A DNA stretch of 64,000 nt from Symsagittifera roscoffensis (Eukaryota; Xenacoelomorpha; Acoela; Convolutidae): positions 10,401,716 to 10,465,715 of the forward strand of contig NC_087067.1 in NCBI RefSeq assembly GCF_963678635.1, given 5' to 3'. The notes beneath the pieces are model-generated. The model made no database searches, was not told where the DNA came from, and saw nothing but the letters and a program-made list of their open reading frames with translations. Positions 44,741-55,526 of the stretch are shown piece after piece (position 1 is the first letter of the stretch; each line of letters begins with the position of its first letter). The position numbers and the translations under genes were made by a program.

Positions 44741-45268
44741 AAGCTTGCATGTGATTATGCCACAAACAATTGTAGAACTAGACTCGCGATATGAGACGTG
44801 AAGGATGACAGGGGCCTGGACCCCTTGTGGAAACACTAAATCCCTACTACTACTACTACTACTACTAATAGGCCTAAACCGCCGGGGTGGAAGGGTAGTT
44901 CGGAACGCGGAAGCCTTCCGGATTACCGTGAATAGCTTTTTAACCTAGTTAAGACCGAAAATTCACGAATCAGGAAGGGTGGGGGGATCGGCCATTCCCT
45001 CGTTCCCTGAGAGGTTTGTGACCAAAAACACATAAATATATATATAAAACCAAACAAAAAGTAGTATAGTACCCGAGAAAAATAAAAAACAAAGAGAAAA
45101 ATAACCGAAAAAACCAAAAACAGTAAAAAAGTTTTAAAAAAATCAGTAGAAATCATCCCCCCAGACAAGATGTGATCCGACCCTCCCGTTTGTTGTTGAT
45201 AGATATATTGTTGTTACAGGCATTTATATCAGTCAGGATCGTTACGATTAATTTTGTAGCCCATTTGT

Positions 45269-46800
45269 GAGGCTTGTACTGAAGGGTCATTTGAGCATTT
45301 AAGCACCTTAATGATAAATTGCGCTCAATCCGGAAGGGTCAGCTGATTTGCGCTCAATCCGGAGGGGTCTTGAGAGAAGACTGATCCGGCAAGCAGTACA
45401 AGGAGCAACAAGAAGGGGCTCAACGACAACAACAATCGACTGTTGGGTATCGTTAACAAGTTTTGTATCCCTTTTGGTACAAAAATTTAGATAGTAATCT
45501 GTGGGGGGCTCGACAGTGCTGCACTGTAGTGACCCTTCACCAAACTGCGAATATCCGAGTTAAGCACCTTAATTCGGATATTAAACAAACCCGGAGGGGT
45601 ATATTATTACTAATATTAATACTTATATAGCCTATATTAATACTCCTATGCCATTTTTCAGTGAAAAACACAGAAAGCAGACCGGTTTTTAGGACAAAAT
45701 AGCGATATTTTGATCCTCCCACAAGTCGCGATTTTTGAGATATCGATATTTTTTGAAACGGAAAAAAGTGCTAAAACAGTGTGTTACATCGTAACTGCAC
45801 TACTATAATAGATAGAACCGGTTAAGTTTAGTTCGGAAGTGGTTGGAACTATTTTGGAACCAAAAACCAAATTTTCGTGATTTTTGAGAAAACGGAACAA
45901 TATAAATTCAGAAAATTTTTTGAAATTTTTGAGTTAGGACAGAAAAAATAGTTGTTCGGACAACATCCACTAGTGAATCTACAAGTTTTAAAACCCGCTA
46001 CTCGAAAGCCTTCCGGGATGCAGAGAAATCGAACTGAGGCTTGTACTGAAGGGTTATTTGAGCATTTAAGCACCTTAATGATAAATTGCGCTCAATCCGG
46101 AAGGGTCAGCTGATTTGCGCTCAATCCGGAGGGGTCTTGAGAGAAGACTGATCCGGCAAGCAGTACAAGGAGCAACAAGAAGGGGCTCAACGACAACAAC
46201 AATCGACTGTTGGGTATCGTTAACAAGTTTTGTATCCCTTTTGGTACAAAAATTAAGATAGTAATCTGTGGGGGGCTCGACAGTGCTGCACTGTAGTGAC
46301 CCTTCACCAAACTGCGAATATCCGAGTTAAGCACCTTAATTCGGATATTAAACAAACCCGGAGGGGTATATTATTACTAATATTAATACTTATATAGCCT
46401 ATATTAATACTCCTATGCCATTTTTCAGTGAAAAACACAGAAAGCAGACCGGTTTTTAGGACAAAATAGCGATATTTTGATCCTCCCACAAGTCGCGATT
46501 TTTGAGATATCGATATTTTTTGAAACGGAAAAAAGTGCTAAAACAGTGTGTTACATCGTAACTGCACTACTATAATAGATAGAACCGGTTAAGTTTAGTT
46601 TGGAAGTGGTTGGAACTATTTTGGAACCAAAAACCAAATTTTCGTGATTTTTGAGAAAACGGAACAATATAAATTCAGAAAATTTTTTGAAATTTTTGAG
46701 TTAGGACAGAAAAAATAGTTGTTCGGACAACATCCACTAGTGAATCTACAAGTTTTAAAACCCGCTACTCGAAAGCCTTCCGGGTTGCAGAGAAATCGAA
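45269..46800 (+). repeat. Nested 766-bp tandem duplication
   Basis: Two adjacent copies beginning TGAGGCTTGTACTGAAGGGT (45269 and 46035). The first ends GCAGAGAAATCGAAC and is followed directly by the second. Unit A has a single copy (about 41010-41775), so this duplication is younger than the 4.25-kb one. Confidence 0.9.
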
Positions 46801-47459
46801 CTTAATGTGTTTGATTTGGTGGATTCATCAATCCGGAGGGGTACAAGTAGCATAGTTTTTAGCAAATTTTTTCAACTAAAGCGTTTTAGATCGGGTTTTT
46901 TGCATTGAACTAGAAGATTATAGGCCTTTTGAACTCGGATCAATAATTTTTAGGTCGAAAAGAACAGATTTACGGAAAAAATTAGGCGGAACCTATAAGA
47001 GAGAAATTTTTTGACTTTAGAAAAAAGACGTTTTGGTTAATAACTTTGGAACTACTGGACAAATCCAGTTAATCTTGATACCAATAGATCAGAAATTAGT
47101 TGAGCTTACTGATAGGGACAAAAGTTTTTCGAAAAAGTAAGCGTGAAAAGTTTTTGAGATTGTTTTTAGCAAATTTGCCACGTAGACCCTTCACGTTTTA
47201 TAATTTTTTTTAGGAAAGCCCTTTCACCCCTACCAAAAAGTAATAGCGGTTAAATAAAGTAACTTTAGGCTGTTCTAGACGAAAAGGGAAGGCTAAAGGC
47301 ACAAGAAAACCCTAATCGAGCCGAAGTTAGGCTAGCGATAAGACCCTTCACCGTTAGCGTGAATTGTCAAATAAGAGGCTTAACTTCAATCCGGAAGGGT
47401 CTAGGAAAGGATCACATACCCTTCCTAGTTAATTTAAAAAGCAAAATAGCATCGGAGAA

Positions 47460-47733
47460 CGTATCCGGAGGGGTATAGGTTGAAAATTAAGGAAGTCTCA
47501 GAAAAGCTAATTTTACGAATCCAGAGGGCTCCCAATCCGGAGGGGTCAAAATTTTTTCAAATTCGGAGGGGTCCCAATCCGGAGGGGTCTTGTTTTCACA
47601 AAACCGGTGGGGTCCCAATCCGGAGGGGTCTTACATTTACTAACTCAGAGGGGTCCCAATCCGGAGGGGTCTCAAATTTGCCAATCCGGAAGGGTCCTAT
47701 TTTGCCAATTCGGAGGGGTAGTATTTTATTAAA
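47460..47733 (+). repeat. Second copy of the CCGGAGGGGTC array
   Basis: Same array as 42440-42712, within unit B, nearly identical. It ends about 770 bp before the Gag start. Confidence 0.75.
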
Positions 47734-48381
47734 GGACTTAGGTAAACAGAAGAAAGACTACAGTGAGAGGTATTAGGTTATTAGCAGACAGGCTAGGAAT
47801 CAGTGACTGCACTGGTAACTTGCCTTTCAATAAAAACCAGACCAAAACAAAACAGGTCCGAACTCGGATATTCGCTACACTAAGTCTAAACTAAAAAGAG
47901 CGTAATTAACTGGTGTGGATTGAAACCGAATACGTTTTTGTGGAAAGTGACTGCCCTGAAGATTTTAGTAGGTCTAGCTCGGGCAGTCCGAAGGCAGATA
48001 GGTAACAAAGTACTCGGTGGGTGCAATAGACGCCCACTTGAGAAAATTACTGCCTTCAAAGTTTTGTCGGTTTGGTGCAGCACCAAGCAGTGAAAGCTTT
48101 TTCTTTATAAGACAAGTTCGGCTATTGTACTGCGACCGACAATACGTACAATACACATACGTTTTTTTTATAAGAGGTGTTCGTATTCTGTCATTATATA
48201 TTTTTTTGTTGCTTTTGATTTTAAAATCAACGTAATTTGTGCTTGATTGGATAGTGAGTACACTATCTTTTAAATTGACTGATATCATCATATTGTGCTA
48301 GTACTCAAATCTTACGACCGATAATCGGTTAGTGTGAATAAACTATATACGAGCTGTACACTGATAACATACAGGGATTCG

Positions 48382-48504
48382 TGGTCACTATTTAATAGAA
48401 TCTTGTGGAACTTATTGTGTTGTGTCATTATTATTGATAGTCAAACTATAAGGTCACTAGCAATCGAATTGAGTGTATAGGCATTAAGAAGGGACAAATT
48501 GAGA
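48382..48504 (+). other. Gag leader; possible primer-binding site at its left end
   Basis: The first bases after the duplicated unit are TGGTCACTATTTAATAG. TGG after an LTR is typical of a tRNA primer-binding site, but the preceding bases (ATTCG) do not look like an LTR end and I cannot match a tRNA. The rest is a short 5' leader of the Gag frame. Confidence 0.25.
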
Positions 48505-51066
48505 ATGAGTCTAGACAAGTCAAGGATACCTAAACGAGGTAATAGCTCCAGGAAATTCATAAATGGAAAGCAAAGAAAAACAATGACCGACCTTTTTGTG
48601 GATCGGATCAAACGAGCCCAGACCGACAAAGGGGAGACGGTTTCAGGCAAAATGGTTGAAACGAGGAGTCAGAAGTCCTCAGAAGAGCAAAAAAAAATGT
48701 TAGAAGTGGAGGTCAATACGGACCAGGCCATACATGGACTGGAAGGGAGAGGCAGAAGGCTGGCGAGTGAATCTACTCCGGTAGAACAAGGCCATGACTT
48801 TGCCACTTCCACCGGGACATTGGATCGAGAGGAGATGTCGGAACTGTCTGATATTTCAACTGAAATAGTGGCAACAGACAATACCATGATGGCAGGCGGG
48901 ACTGAGAAACAAACAACGTCCTCATCGTTCTCAGAAAGAATGTGGAACACCTTAGGAAACATCTTTCCATTCACCATGGGAGTGGGCACAGGAAATGAAG
49001 GTGAATCCCAGGAGGAGGAGGAGGAGGACGAAGAAGAGCAAGTGGACTTTGGGTCTCAAGTCAGCCTCAATAGTTCGACCCAGGAGAATGAGGCATACGT
49101 CGAAAGAGAGACTGGAACCATTGACAAATTTGGTGTGGTGAGAACGATAAGCAAAGAGGTAAACACACCGGGCCAGTCGAGAGGCTTCGCGATTATGACA
49201 AATTCAGAGCCGCAAACTGGGGAGAGTAGAAACAAAGGGCTAGGCAACGCGTTAATTGATCCTGAAATAAATAAAGAAAAGACGTTGAAGCAGAGAGTCA
49301 AGGCCCGGATCTCGACCAGCACGAAGCTACCTGGGACCGGCAGGGTTACACCACCACTAGTGACGCCACTCGTGGATAACGGGGCAGCACTAGAAGAAGC
49401 CTTGAACAACATAGTGGACAGTATAGGAAAACAAAATGAACAGATGTCCATAAGAATGAGTGAACTAGAAAGAGCAGTTCACATTGAAAGAGAAAGTCTG
49501 CGGGAAGAAATAAACCGCAATAGACAAGAAGTTGGTAGGAGCGAAAAACGCTTGAAAGAAAAAACGGACAAGCACATAGCGAAGAACGTGTCGCGAATGA
49601 CAAGAGAAGCGGAGCAGAGAGAGTTACGCTTAAGAGACGACATGGAGAAGTTAAGAGTTCAGCAAGAGCAGTCTCTGGGGACTCTTGACACAAAGATAGA
49701 TGCGATGATGGAGAGGCGAACTCAGGCCATCATGGATAGGTTGGACGGGCTACTAGGCAGCAAAAGTGGACCAAAAGAAGGAGAACCGAACTCGGGAGGT
49801 CCCAGCAGGGAGCCGAAGGTGAACTTCAATGACCATCAAAGGAGGAGGACATATGGATCCACTAGAGGTAGGGGCAGTTCATCAGGCTATGCCACAAGGG
49901 TTAATAGAATATGGGGCCCAAACAGTAGAGCAAGTTCAACAGGGAACATACAGAACTCTAACGAAAGACCGACGCAGAGCACACATGCGACTGGGAGAGG
50001 TGATTCCGGCAACAGGAGACATGCGAGCCCAGAGAGGAGTCATGTGGGCCAAGGGGGAAACACTCACGGCGATTCGGATTGCAGGGATGCACCGAATACA
50101 GAGCCATTAACAAGGTGTGATGACACTCAGGCTGGGCACTCAAGAGATGCCACGGCAATGGCCACAGCCTTTGAACCCCTAAACAGGTCTTTAGAGACAT
50201 TCCTTACAAGGTTATCCAAAACCAATGAACGCAGTGAGAAGTCCAGAAGAGTCTTGAAGAAGTCAAGATGCTACAAAGACGAATCTGATGGCTGTATTGA
50301 TACCTGGATAGAGGTAATGAAATTGCATTTCGAGGAAGAGGACTTGTCGGAAAGACAACAATGCAGTGCGCTCACCGGCAACTTGGAAGGGACAGCCCTG
50401 AACTGTGTCATGGCCAAGAAGCAATATCAGCGTGACACAGCCGAGAAAATCTTCGAAATCTTGTTAAACCGTTTTGGATCAGGGGTGCAGGGGCACCAGA
50501 CGATGATGTGCTTCGAGAAACGGAGGCAACGAGAGGATGAAACGATAGACAAGTTTCTAGACGACTTGGAAATGCTGAGAAGACGCAGCCAACCGGATGA
50601 GTCAAACCGAAGGATGAACCTGGCAGTAGCCTCAAAATTCATCGATGGTGTGAAGAATGTTGAACTTCTGACAATGCTGGCAACGCATTACACACCACTA
50701 TCAACCAATGCGCCGACACCAGAGGAGTTGAGGCTCAAGTCAAAAGAATATCTTTTATTGAAACCTCCTTCGAGATCTGGTTATTATAAGAACAATTATG
50801 GCAATTTTAACATAGGGCCAGCAAATCAAGGGAACAACTGGTATAAACCGAGGGATGATATAGACAGGAGACGCTCTTGTGCCAGTTGCAGTTCAACAGA
50901 CCATCATGTGTCGGCATGCCCAACTTACAAACAAGGCATGAAAGCAATAGGCTTTAGCCTCGAGGACGAAGATGCGTCAGAATTGGACCATGAGGATTTC
51001 ATGAGAGGATTAATTGCAAAATTTGGCCCGAGGTGTTTTTTTTTGCAACTTGGAAGGTCATTTTAA
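48505..51066 (+). CDS. Gag-like protein of Ty3/gypsy-type retroelement
   Basis: About 850 codons from the ATG at 48505 (MSLDKSRIPKRG). The N-terminal third is acidic and disordered with an EEEEEDEEE run near residue 175. Residues about 310-420 form a long charged coiled coil. A basic Gly/Arg/Ser-rich stretch follows (about 440-540). Residues about 590-750 look like a retrotransposon capsid (CYKDESDGCIDTWIEVM, ALTGNLEGTALNC, FEKRRQREDETIDKFLDDLEML). A CCHC knuckle CASCSSTDHHVSAC lies near residue 795. A second knuckle begins at RCFF but is cut by a frame change in a run of nine T near 51036-51044. Gag packages the element RNA. The + strand is purine-rich and richer in G/C than the neighbouring DNA. 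Confidence 0.8.
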   Translation: MSLDKSRIPKRGNSSRKFINGKQRKTMTDLFVDRIKRAQTDKGETVSGKMVETRSQKSSEEQKKMLEVEVNTDQAIHGLEGRGRRLASESTPVEQGHDFATSTGTLDREEMSELSDISTEIVATDNTMMAGGTEKQTTSSSFSERMWNTLGNIFPFTMGVGTGNEGESQEEEEEDEEEQVDFGSQVSLNSSTQENEAYVERETGTIDKFGVVRTISKEVNTPGQSRGFAIMTNSEPQTGESRNKGLGNALIDPEINKEKTLKQRVKARISTSTKLPGTGRVTPPLVTPLVDNGAALEEALNNIVDSIGKQNEQMSIRMSELERAVHIERESLREEINRNRQEVGRSEKRLKEKTDKHIAKNVSRMTREAEQRELRLRDDMEKLRVQQEQSLGTLDTKIDAMMERRTQAIMDRLDGLLGSKSGPKEGEPNSGGPSREPKVNFNDHQRRRTYGSTRGRGSSSGYATRVNRIWGPNSRASSTGNIQNSNERPTQSTHATGRGDSGNRRHASPERSHVGQGGNTHGDSDCRDAPNTEPLTRCDDTQAGHSRDATAMATAFEPLNRSLETFLTRLSKTNERSEKSRRVLKKSRCYKDESDGCIDTWIEVMKLHFEEEDLSERQQCSALTGNLEGTALNCVMAKKQYQRDTAEKIFEILLNRFGSGVQGHQTMMCFEKRRQREDETIDKFLDDLEMLRRRSQPDESNRRMNLAVASKFIDGVKNVELLTMLATHYTPLSTNAPTPEELRLKSKEYLLLKPPSRSGYYKNNYGNFNIGPANQGNNWYKPRDDIDRRRSCASCSSTDHHVSACPTYKQGMKAIGFSLEDEDASELDHEDFMRGLIAKFGPRCFFLQLGRSF

Positions 51067-51757
51067 ATCAGATTGTCCGCAATTCTGGGATGCAGTGGCA
51101 GACATCAAGCATCCAAGGCATGAAGAAGCTTTGCCAGGAGTGAAAACCAGCAAGGCTCGCCTGTTGAGTGAAGCGGAGGCACGCAGAAAAGACAAACCTC
51201 AAGAGCTGGCGACGAAGAAAATGCAAGCGGTAACTGAAGAGACACGTGAACCGGAACCAGTGACAGCAGGAACTGGTGACAAAAGCAGGAACTGGTGACT
51301 AAATAGAGTGCAGCAGGAACTGGTGACGAAAGAGATCGAACAAAAAGTGAAACTCGAACTGGAGAATGAGAAACTACAGGAGCAACTGAATACCTTCGAA
51401 GCAACGGAGGTCGAGGAGACTAAAGCACCAAGCAGTTTGATCAGGAAATTTAATGTGATCTCCGGTCAGAGGTTCGGCATGGTGCCACAAGGAAGCAAGA
51501 TACAGTCGATAATTTCAGTGGCTGGACACCAAGTAATCAGAAATTCGAGTGAACCATCCGAGTTCACTTTGATGCAGTTGGACACATATACAGATTATCT
51601 GAGGCAGGTGGAGCCACGCACTGAGTCGAGAGCTGTGCGAGCACTACTAACAACGGGTGTCCCTCGCACAAAGAAACTTCATGGACGCTACCTGGAGGGA
51701 GGTCTATGGGCCGTATCAAGTGATGCTGAACGTGGATCGCATCAGTATCAACACTAG
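51030..51757 (+). pseudogene. Gag C-terminus, separated by frameshift and a stop
   Basis: The next frame completes the second CCHC knuckle (CNLEGHFKSDC) and continues through DIKHPRHEEALPG to a TGA at 51296. The same frame resumes with a coiled-coil segment (QKVKLELENEKLQEQL) and runs on to 51757. The stop lies among three direct copies of GGAACTGGTGAC (near 51270, 51290 and 51314), so replication slippage probably made it. A 4-base duplication (GGAG, near 51692) then shifts the frame into Pol. Confidence 0.75.
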
Positions 51758-54143
51758 GACTTATGTAACCACAGACAGTGACCAGATAGGGCAGATCTAT
51801 TTGGGTGAGGATGAACTCAAAGTCCGCAAGATAGGCCACGACGCCATGATGGAACAAGATGCAGTACACATTGGGTATGAAGCAGACGTGACCGCACATC
51901 TGCTCGACACCAACGGAAAGAAAATTGGAGTCACAGGGCTTCTGGACACAGGAGCGGTAGTGAGTGTGATGCCGATAAAAACTTGGGAAAGAATGGGCTT
52001 CACGAGGGAAGATCTTATTCCAACGAATCTCCGACTGGCCGCCGCCAATCGAGGATCGATTTACGTAGCCGGAAGAACACCAATAACGGTTCTCTACATG
52101 GGAGGACGGGATCTTTGGATGAGCTTCCTGGTGGTAGAGAATTTGGTGGACGCCGACCAATTCATCTTGGGCAGAGTTTTTGTCAGGAATTTTGACGTGA
52201 TGATTGACTTGAACAACGGTCTGATACGGATTAGAAACCCGGACCGGAAGTATGTTAAGAAACCAATTAATAGGATAATAACAGACGAAAACAAGGTGCC
52301 AAATTTTTTAAATAGAAAAGTACAACGACAGCCAGGACAAGCTGTGGTGGCAATTTTTAGAATGAGAAATTTGAATTCGTTAAGTGATAGTAAACAGGTT
52401 TGCTTAGTACCGAATCCAAATAGTCAGAGTTCGGTGATTTTAGGCCGGAGCTTCTCGGTAACGCGAAACGGACTGTGTGTCAGTGTGTTATTGAACACAC
52501 TAGACACCACGGTTTCAATCCAGCGTGGAAAGAAGCTTGGTTACGCTTTGCCGATGAGGACCGACTATGAGGAGACACAAAACTTGAAGAAACATAATGT
52601 GAAAGACTGTCCTTATCATGCAAATAAAGATAAAATTTTGAGGAGATTTAATGAATTCAAATCTATTCATAAATTGTTTTCAATGAAATCCGAAACGGAC
52701 GACGGCTTGTCGAGCTGCTCGAATTTTCCGGAACGCCCCTCGTCATATGAACTAGAATCTGACAAACCGGTTTTGCCAGAGATAGAACATTTAAAAGGGA
52801 AAATAGGTGAGGGAGATTTCGAAAAATTGCGGGACCTCTTAAATCAGAACGCAGATGTATTTTCAAAACATAAGGCGGATATCGGTTGCTGTAATTTCGT
52901 CGAACACCAGATCGAACTCGAGGAAGGCGCCGTTCCCCATAGGGAATGCGCAAGACGAATGACGCCACATAAATCGGAAGCATGCCGAGCGGAAATAGAA
53001 ATGTTGCTCGAATACGACATGATAGAACCCTCAAAATCGCCATGGGCTTGCGGGGTAGTAATGGCGAAAAAGAAAGGGGGGCAGCTTAGGTTTTGTTGCG
53101 ACTTTCGTTACTTGAACGCGGTGACGATAAAAAATGCGTACCCGATACCGCGAATAGACGAGAACCTCTTCAAACTTGGTGATGCCAAGTTCTTCACTAC
53201 ATTGGACTTGGGTTCTGCCTTCCGGCAGGTCCCTCTGCGGAAGAAGGATAGAGAGAAAACCAGATTCGCGTGCGAATTGGGATTGTACCAGTGGAAGAGG
53301 ATGCCCTTCGGCTTGTGCAATGCAACGGCCACTTTTCAAAGAATGGTGGCTCAGGCTTTGACCAGAGTGACCAAGAAGTACGGGAATCTCGTGATGTGTT
53401 ACGTGGATGACGTAGTCATAGCGACACCGACCCTGGAAGACCACATTGATAGGCTCGATGAGGTCTTTGGATGTATGAAAAGAGCAGGCTTGAAATGCAA
53501 ACCATCAAAATGTGAAATCCTTAGGGATTTGATCAAGTACCTGGGAAGAATGGTGGACAGGCATGGTGTGAGGCCAGATCCGGAAGCAGTAGAGGCTGTG
53601 TTGACATGGAAGGCTCCGAGAACGGACACACATCTAATGAGCTTCCTAGGGTTTGCCAATTATTGCCGGGAGTTCATAAAAGGATATGCGGACAAGGTGT
53701 ATCCGATGCAGAAGCTGATGCGCAACAAAGGGAAAAAGTTCGAATGGAACGATGAAGCAGAAGTTGCCTTCAAGAACATAAAGCGGGAGCTGTGCGAAGC
53801 GCCAGTGCTAGGCATGCCTACAGAAAAGGGCATGTATGTTCTTGACACAGACGCATCGGTAGTCGCGATCTCAGGAATATTGCATCAGGAGCAAGAATGG
53901 AACGGAAGAACGGTTCTCCGTCCCATTGCATACGGCAGCAAGGTCTTGAGTGACACTGAGATGAAATATGGCGCACCAAAAGGAGAAATGTTTGCAGTAG
54001 TCACATTTGTTGAAAAATACCGCGCATACTTGGGGAGCGCTCCCTTTAATTTACGCGTAGATAACAGAGCGTTATCCTGGTTGAAGACCTACTCGATGGA
54101 TCAGAGTTATATTGGTAGATGGATAGTAAGATTGGATGGCTAG
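51657..54143 (+). CDS. Pol: protease, reverse transcriptase and RNase H
   Basis: An 828-codon open frame. Aspartic protease: LLDTGAVVSVMP near residue 97 (DTGA active site), with an ILGRVF block later. Reverse transcriptase from about residue 430: PSKSPWACGVVMAKKK, FCCDFRYLNAVT, TTLDLGSAFRQVPL (about 515, motif A), MPFGLCNATATFQRM (motif B) and YVDDVVIAT (about 582, active site). RNase H begins with DTDAS near residue 729 and includes YGAPKGEMFAVV and LRVDNRALSWL. The order protease-RT-RNase H and the YVDD box are those of Ty3/gypsy elements. All catalytic residues I can see are kept. The frame ends at TAG 54141; a second TAG follows at 54153. Confidence 0.9.
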   Translation: MSLAQRNFMDATWREVYGPYQVMLNVDRISINTRTYVTTDSDQIGQIYLGEDELKVRKIGHDAMMEQDAVHIGYEADVTAHLLDTNGKKIGVTGLLDTGAVVSVMPIKTWERMGFTREDLIPTNLRLAAANRGSIYVAGRTPITVLYMGGRDLWMSFLVVENLVDADQFILGRVFVRNFDVMIDLNNGLIRIRNPDRKYVKKPINRIITDENKVPNFLNRKVQRQPGQAVVAIFRMRNLNSLSDSKQVCLVPNPNSQSSVILGRSFSVTRNGLCVSVLLNTLDTTVSIQRGKKLGYALPMRTDYEETQNLKKHNVKDCPYHANKDKILRRFNEFKSIHKLFSMKSETDDGLSSCSNFPERPSSYELESDKPVLPEIEHLKGKIGEGDFEKLRDLLNQNADVFSKHKADIGCCNFVEHQIELEEGAVPHRECARRMTPHKSEACRAEIEMLLEYDMIEPSKSPWACGVVMAKKKGGQLRFCCDFRYLNAVTIKNAYPIPRIDENLFKLGDAKFFTTLDLGSAFRQVPLRKKDREKTRFACELGLYQWKRMPFGLCNATATFQRMVAQALTRVTKKYGNLVMCYVDDVVIATPTLEDHIDRLDEVFGCMKRAGLKCKPSKCEILRDLIKYLGRMVDRHGVRPDPEAVEAVLTWKAPRTDTHLMSFLGFANYCREFIKGYADKVYPMQKLMRNKGKKFEWNDEAEVAFKNIKRELCEAPVLGMPTEKGMYVLDTDASVVAISGILHQEQEWNGRTVLRPIAYGSKVLSDTEMKYGAPKGEMFAVVTFVEKYRAYLGSAPFNLRVDNRALSWLKTYSMDQSYIGRWIVRLDG

Positions 54144-54155
54144 CATATGATAATC

Positions 54156-55475
54156 TAGCACAGGATGCGTGATAGACACCAGAATGCTGACAGCCTCAGT
54201 AAGAAAACTGAGTTCTATGAAAAATTGGAGCAGAAGCAAGCCAATCAAGCAGAAATAAAAGAGGGATTCTCGTTTCTGGACAAAGAAACTTATGAAGCGC
54301 TTCCCTTAACGAGATGGTTAGATAAGTATGGACATCCAAATCCGGGGTATCCCGAGTTACCTGTCGAAAAAGCAGCCGAGATAAAAATCCTATCCAAAAA
54401 GGAGCCGGTGCTCTTGGATCTGGTGCTGCGCTCAAACCTGGTCCAGCAGGAACTCTCTCGCATGAACATAAACAGCCTCTCATTATTGGATAAAACGGTG
54501 CAGGTCAAACCGCAAGTGATGCGGATGCTGGGTGGATTGTTAGAAAGAGAAGTGACCAGAGATGACCCCGAGTGGACAGCAGCAGTGGCTTCACTAACAG
54601 TCAGGGAGAAGGTGAAGATCATGCCGTCCAGACGACAACACGAAGAGAACGAGAGGGATTGTAGGACAATAGTTCAGCAACTAGTATCCTCAATACCGCA
54701 CGAGGTTTTAACCAGTACTTCTTACGGACGGAAAGAACAGGGAAGCAGTACGCGAAGGAAAACCGTTACCTTTGTGGACCAGGATAAAGAAGGTGAGAAG
54801 GTAGAACAAAACCTGCTGCAAGATTGTTTGTCCGGGGAGACGAACAATGGAAAGAGCCAGCGAGAACAGGATCAACACCCGGGACAAGAAAGTTTGTCCG
54901 GGGAGTCTGAGATAGATGAAAAAAATCATGATGAGAGACAGGACCTGGGGAACAAGGTTTTGTCCGAGGAGGTCAAATTAATGCGAAAAAGGCACAGACA
55001 TGATCTGGAGGAACGTGCAGATTCCATCACAACCTCTTCAATAGATGAAAATTCCCGAAACTCAGGAATTGACACCTATTCAGACACGCTCTCGAGCTCG
55101 GGATCAGAACTGTCCGAACTAGCGATACACACACTACTAGTGGAAACTCGTGCAAGGGATCTGGACAGAGAGGTGTACCAGGATCCTGACAGTGATCGCT
55201 ACCTCATACCAAGCAAAAGAGTATTTGACAACGCAGCAGATGATTTGGAAACAATAGCAGTATCGAAACGTTCGATAAGTCTGTTGCCACAAAAGGAGGT
55301 AGTCAGGACTGATCTTCAGCCGTTCAAGCAAGAAACACAGCCGTTGGCGAAGATTTGGTTCGTTAAGATGGAGGAAGACACACACCAACCCAATGAGCTG
55401 AATAGTCAGATGAGGGTCATGAAGACGTACTTGAAAGCACGCAACATTCCACCACTGGAGTTAGTCCACACATGA
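54156..55475 (+). pseudogene. Pol continuation (RNase H/integrase linker) ending at a deletion
   Basis: Same frame as the RT ORF after two stops. It starts with HRMRDRHQNADSLS, the end of the RNase H/connection region, and continues as a long charged linker with two SGE-containing repeats (QDCLSGETNNGKSQ and QESLSGESEIDEK type). The frame ends ...MKTYLKARN then runs out of register. The integrase zinc finger and the catalytic Asp-Asp-Glu core expected here are absent: after about 55440 the DNA, read in another frame, is already the post-core segment HSTTGVSPHMMLTGHE, followed by an in-frame TAA. A deletion of roughly a whole integrase core at about 55440 explains this. Confidence 0.75.
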
Positions 55476-55526
55476 TGCTAACTGGACACGAAAAGTCTTT
55501 ACCCTAAACCTTTTTCTACCCGGAGT

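Larger units (their letters stand above)
43362..48381 (+). repeat. Unit B of the tandem segmental duplication
   Basis: A second copy of 39111-43361, 5,020 bp because of an internal 766-bp duplication (45269-46034 copied as 46035-46800). Without it the length is 4,254 bp, matching unit A within a few bases. Its end (ACAGGGATTCG at 48381) joins TGGTCACTAT, the original right flank. Confidence 0.9.

Noticed and set aside
51014-51066. Programmed Gag-Pol frameshift at the T run
   Set aside because: The shift cuts a zinc knuckle in half and leads to further broken frames with slippage-type duplications, so a mutation or read error is more likely than a regulated site.
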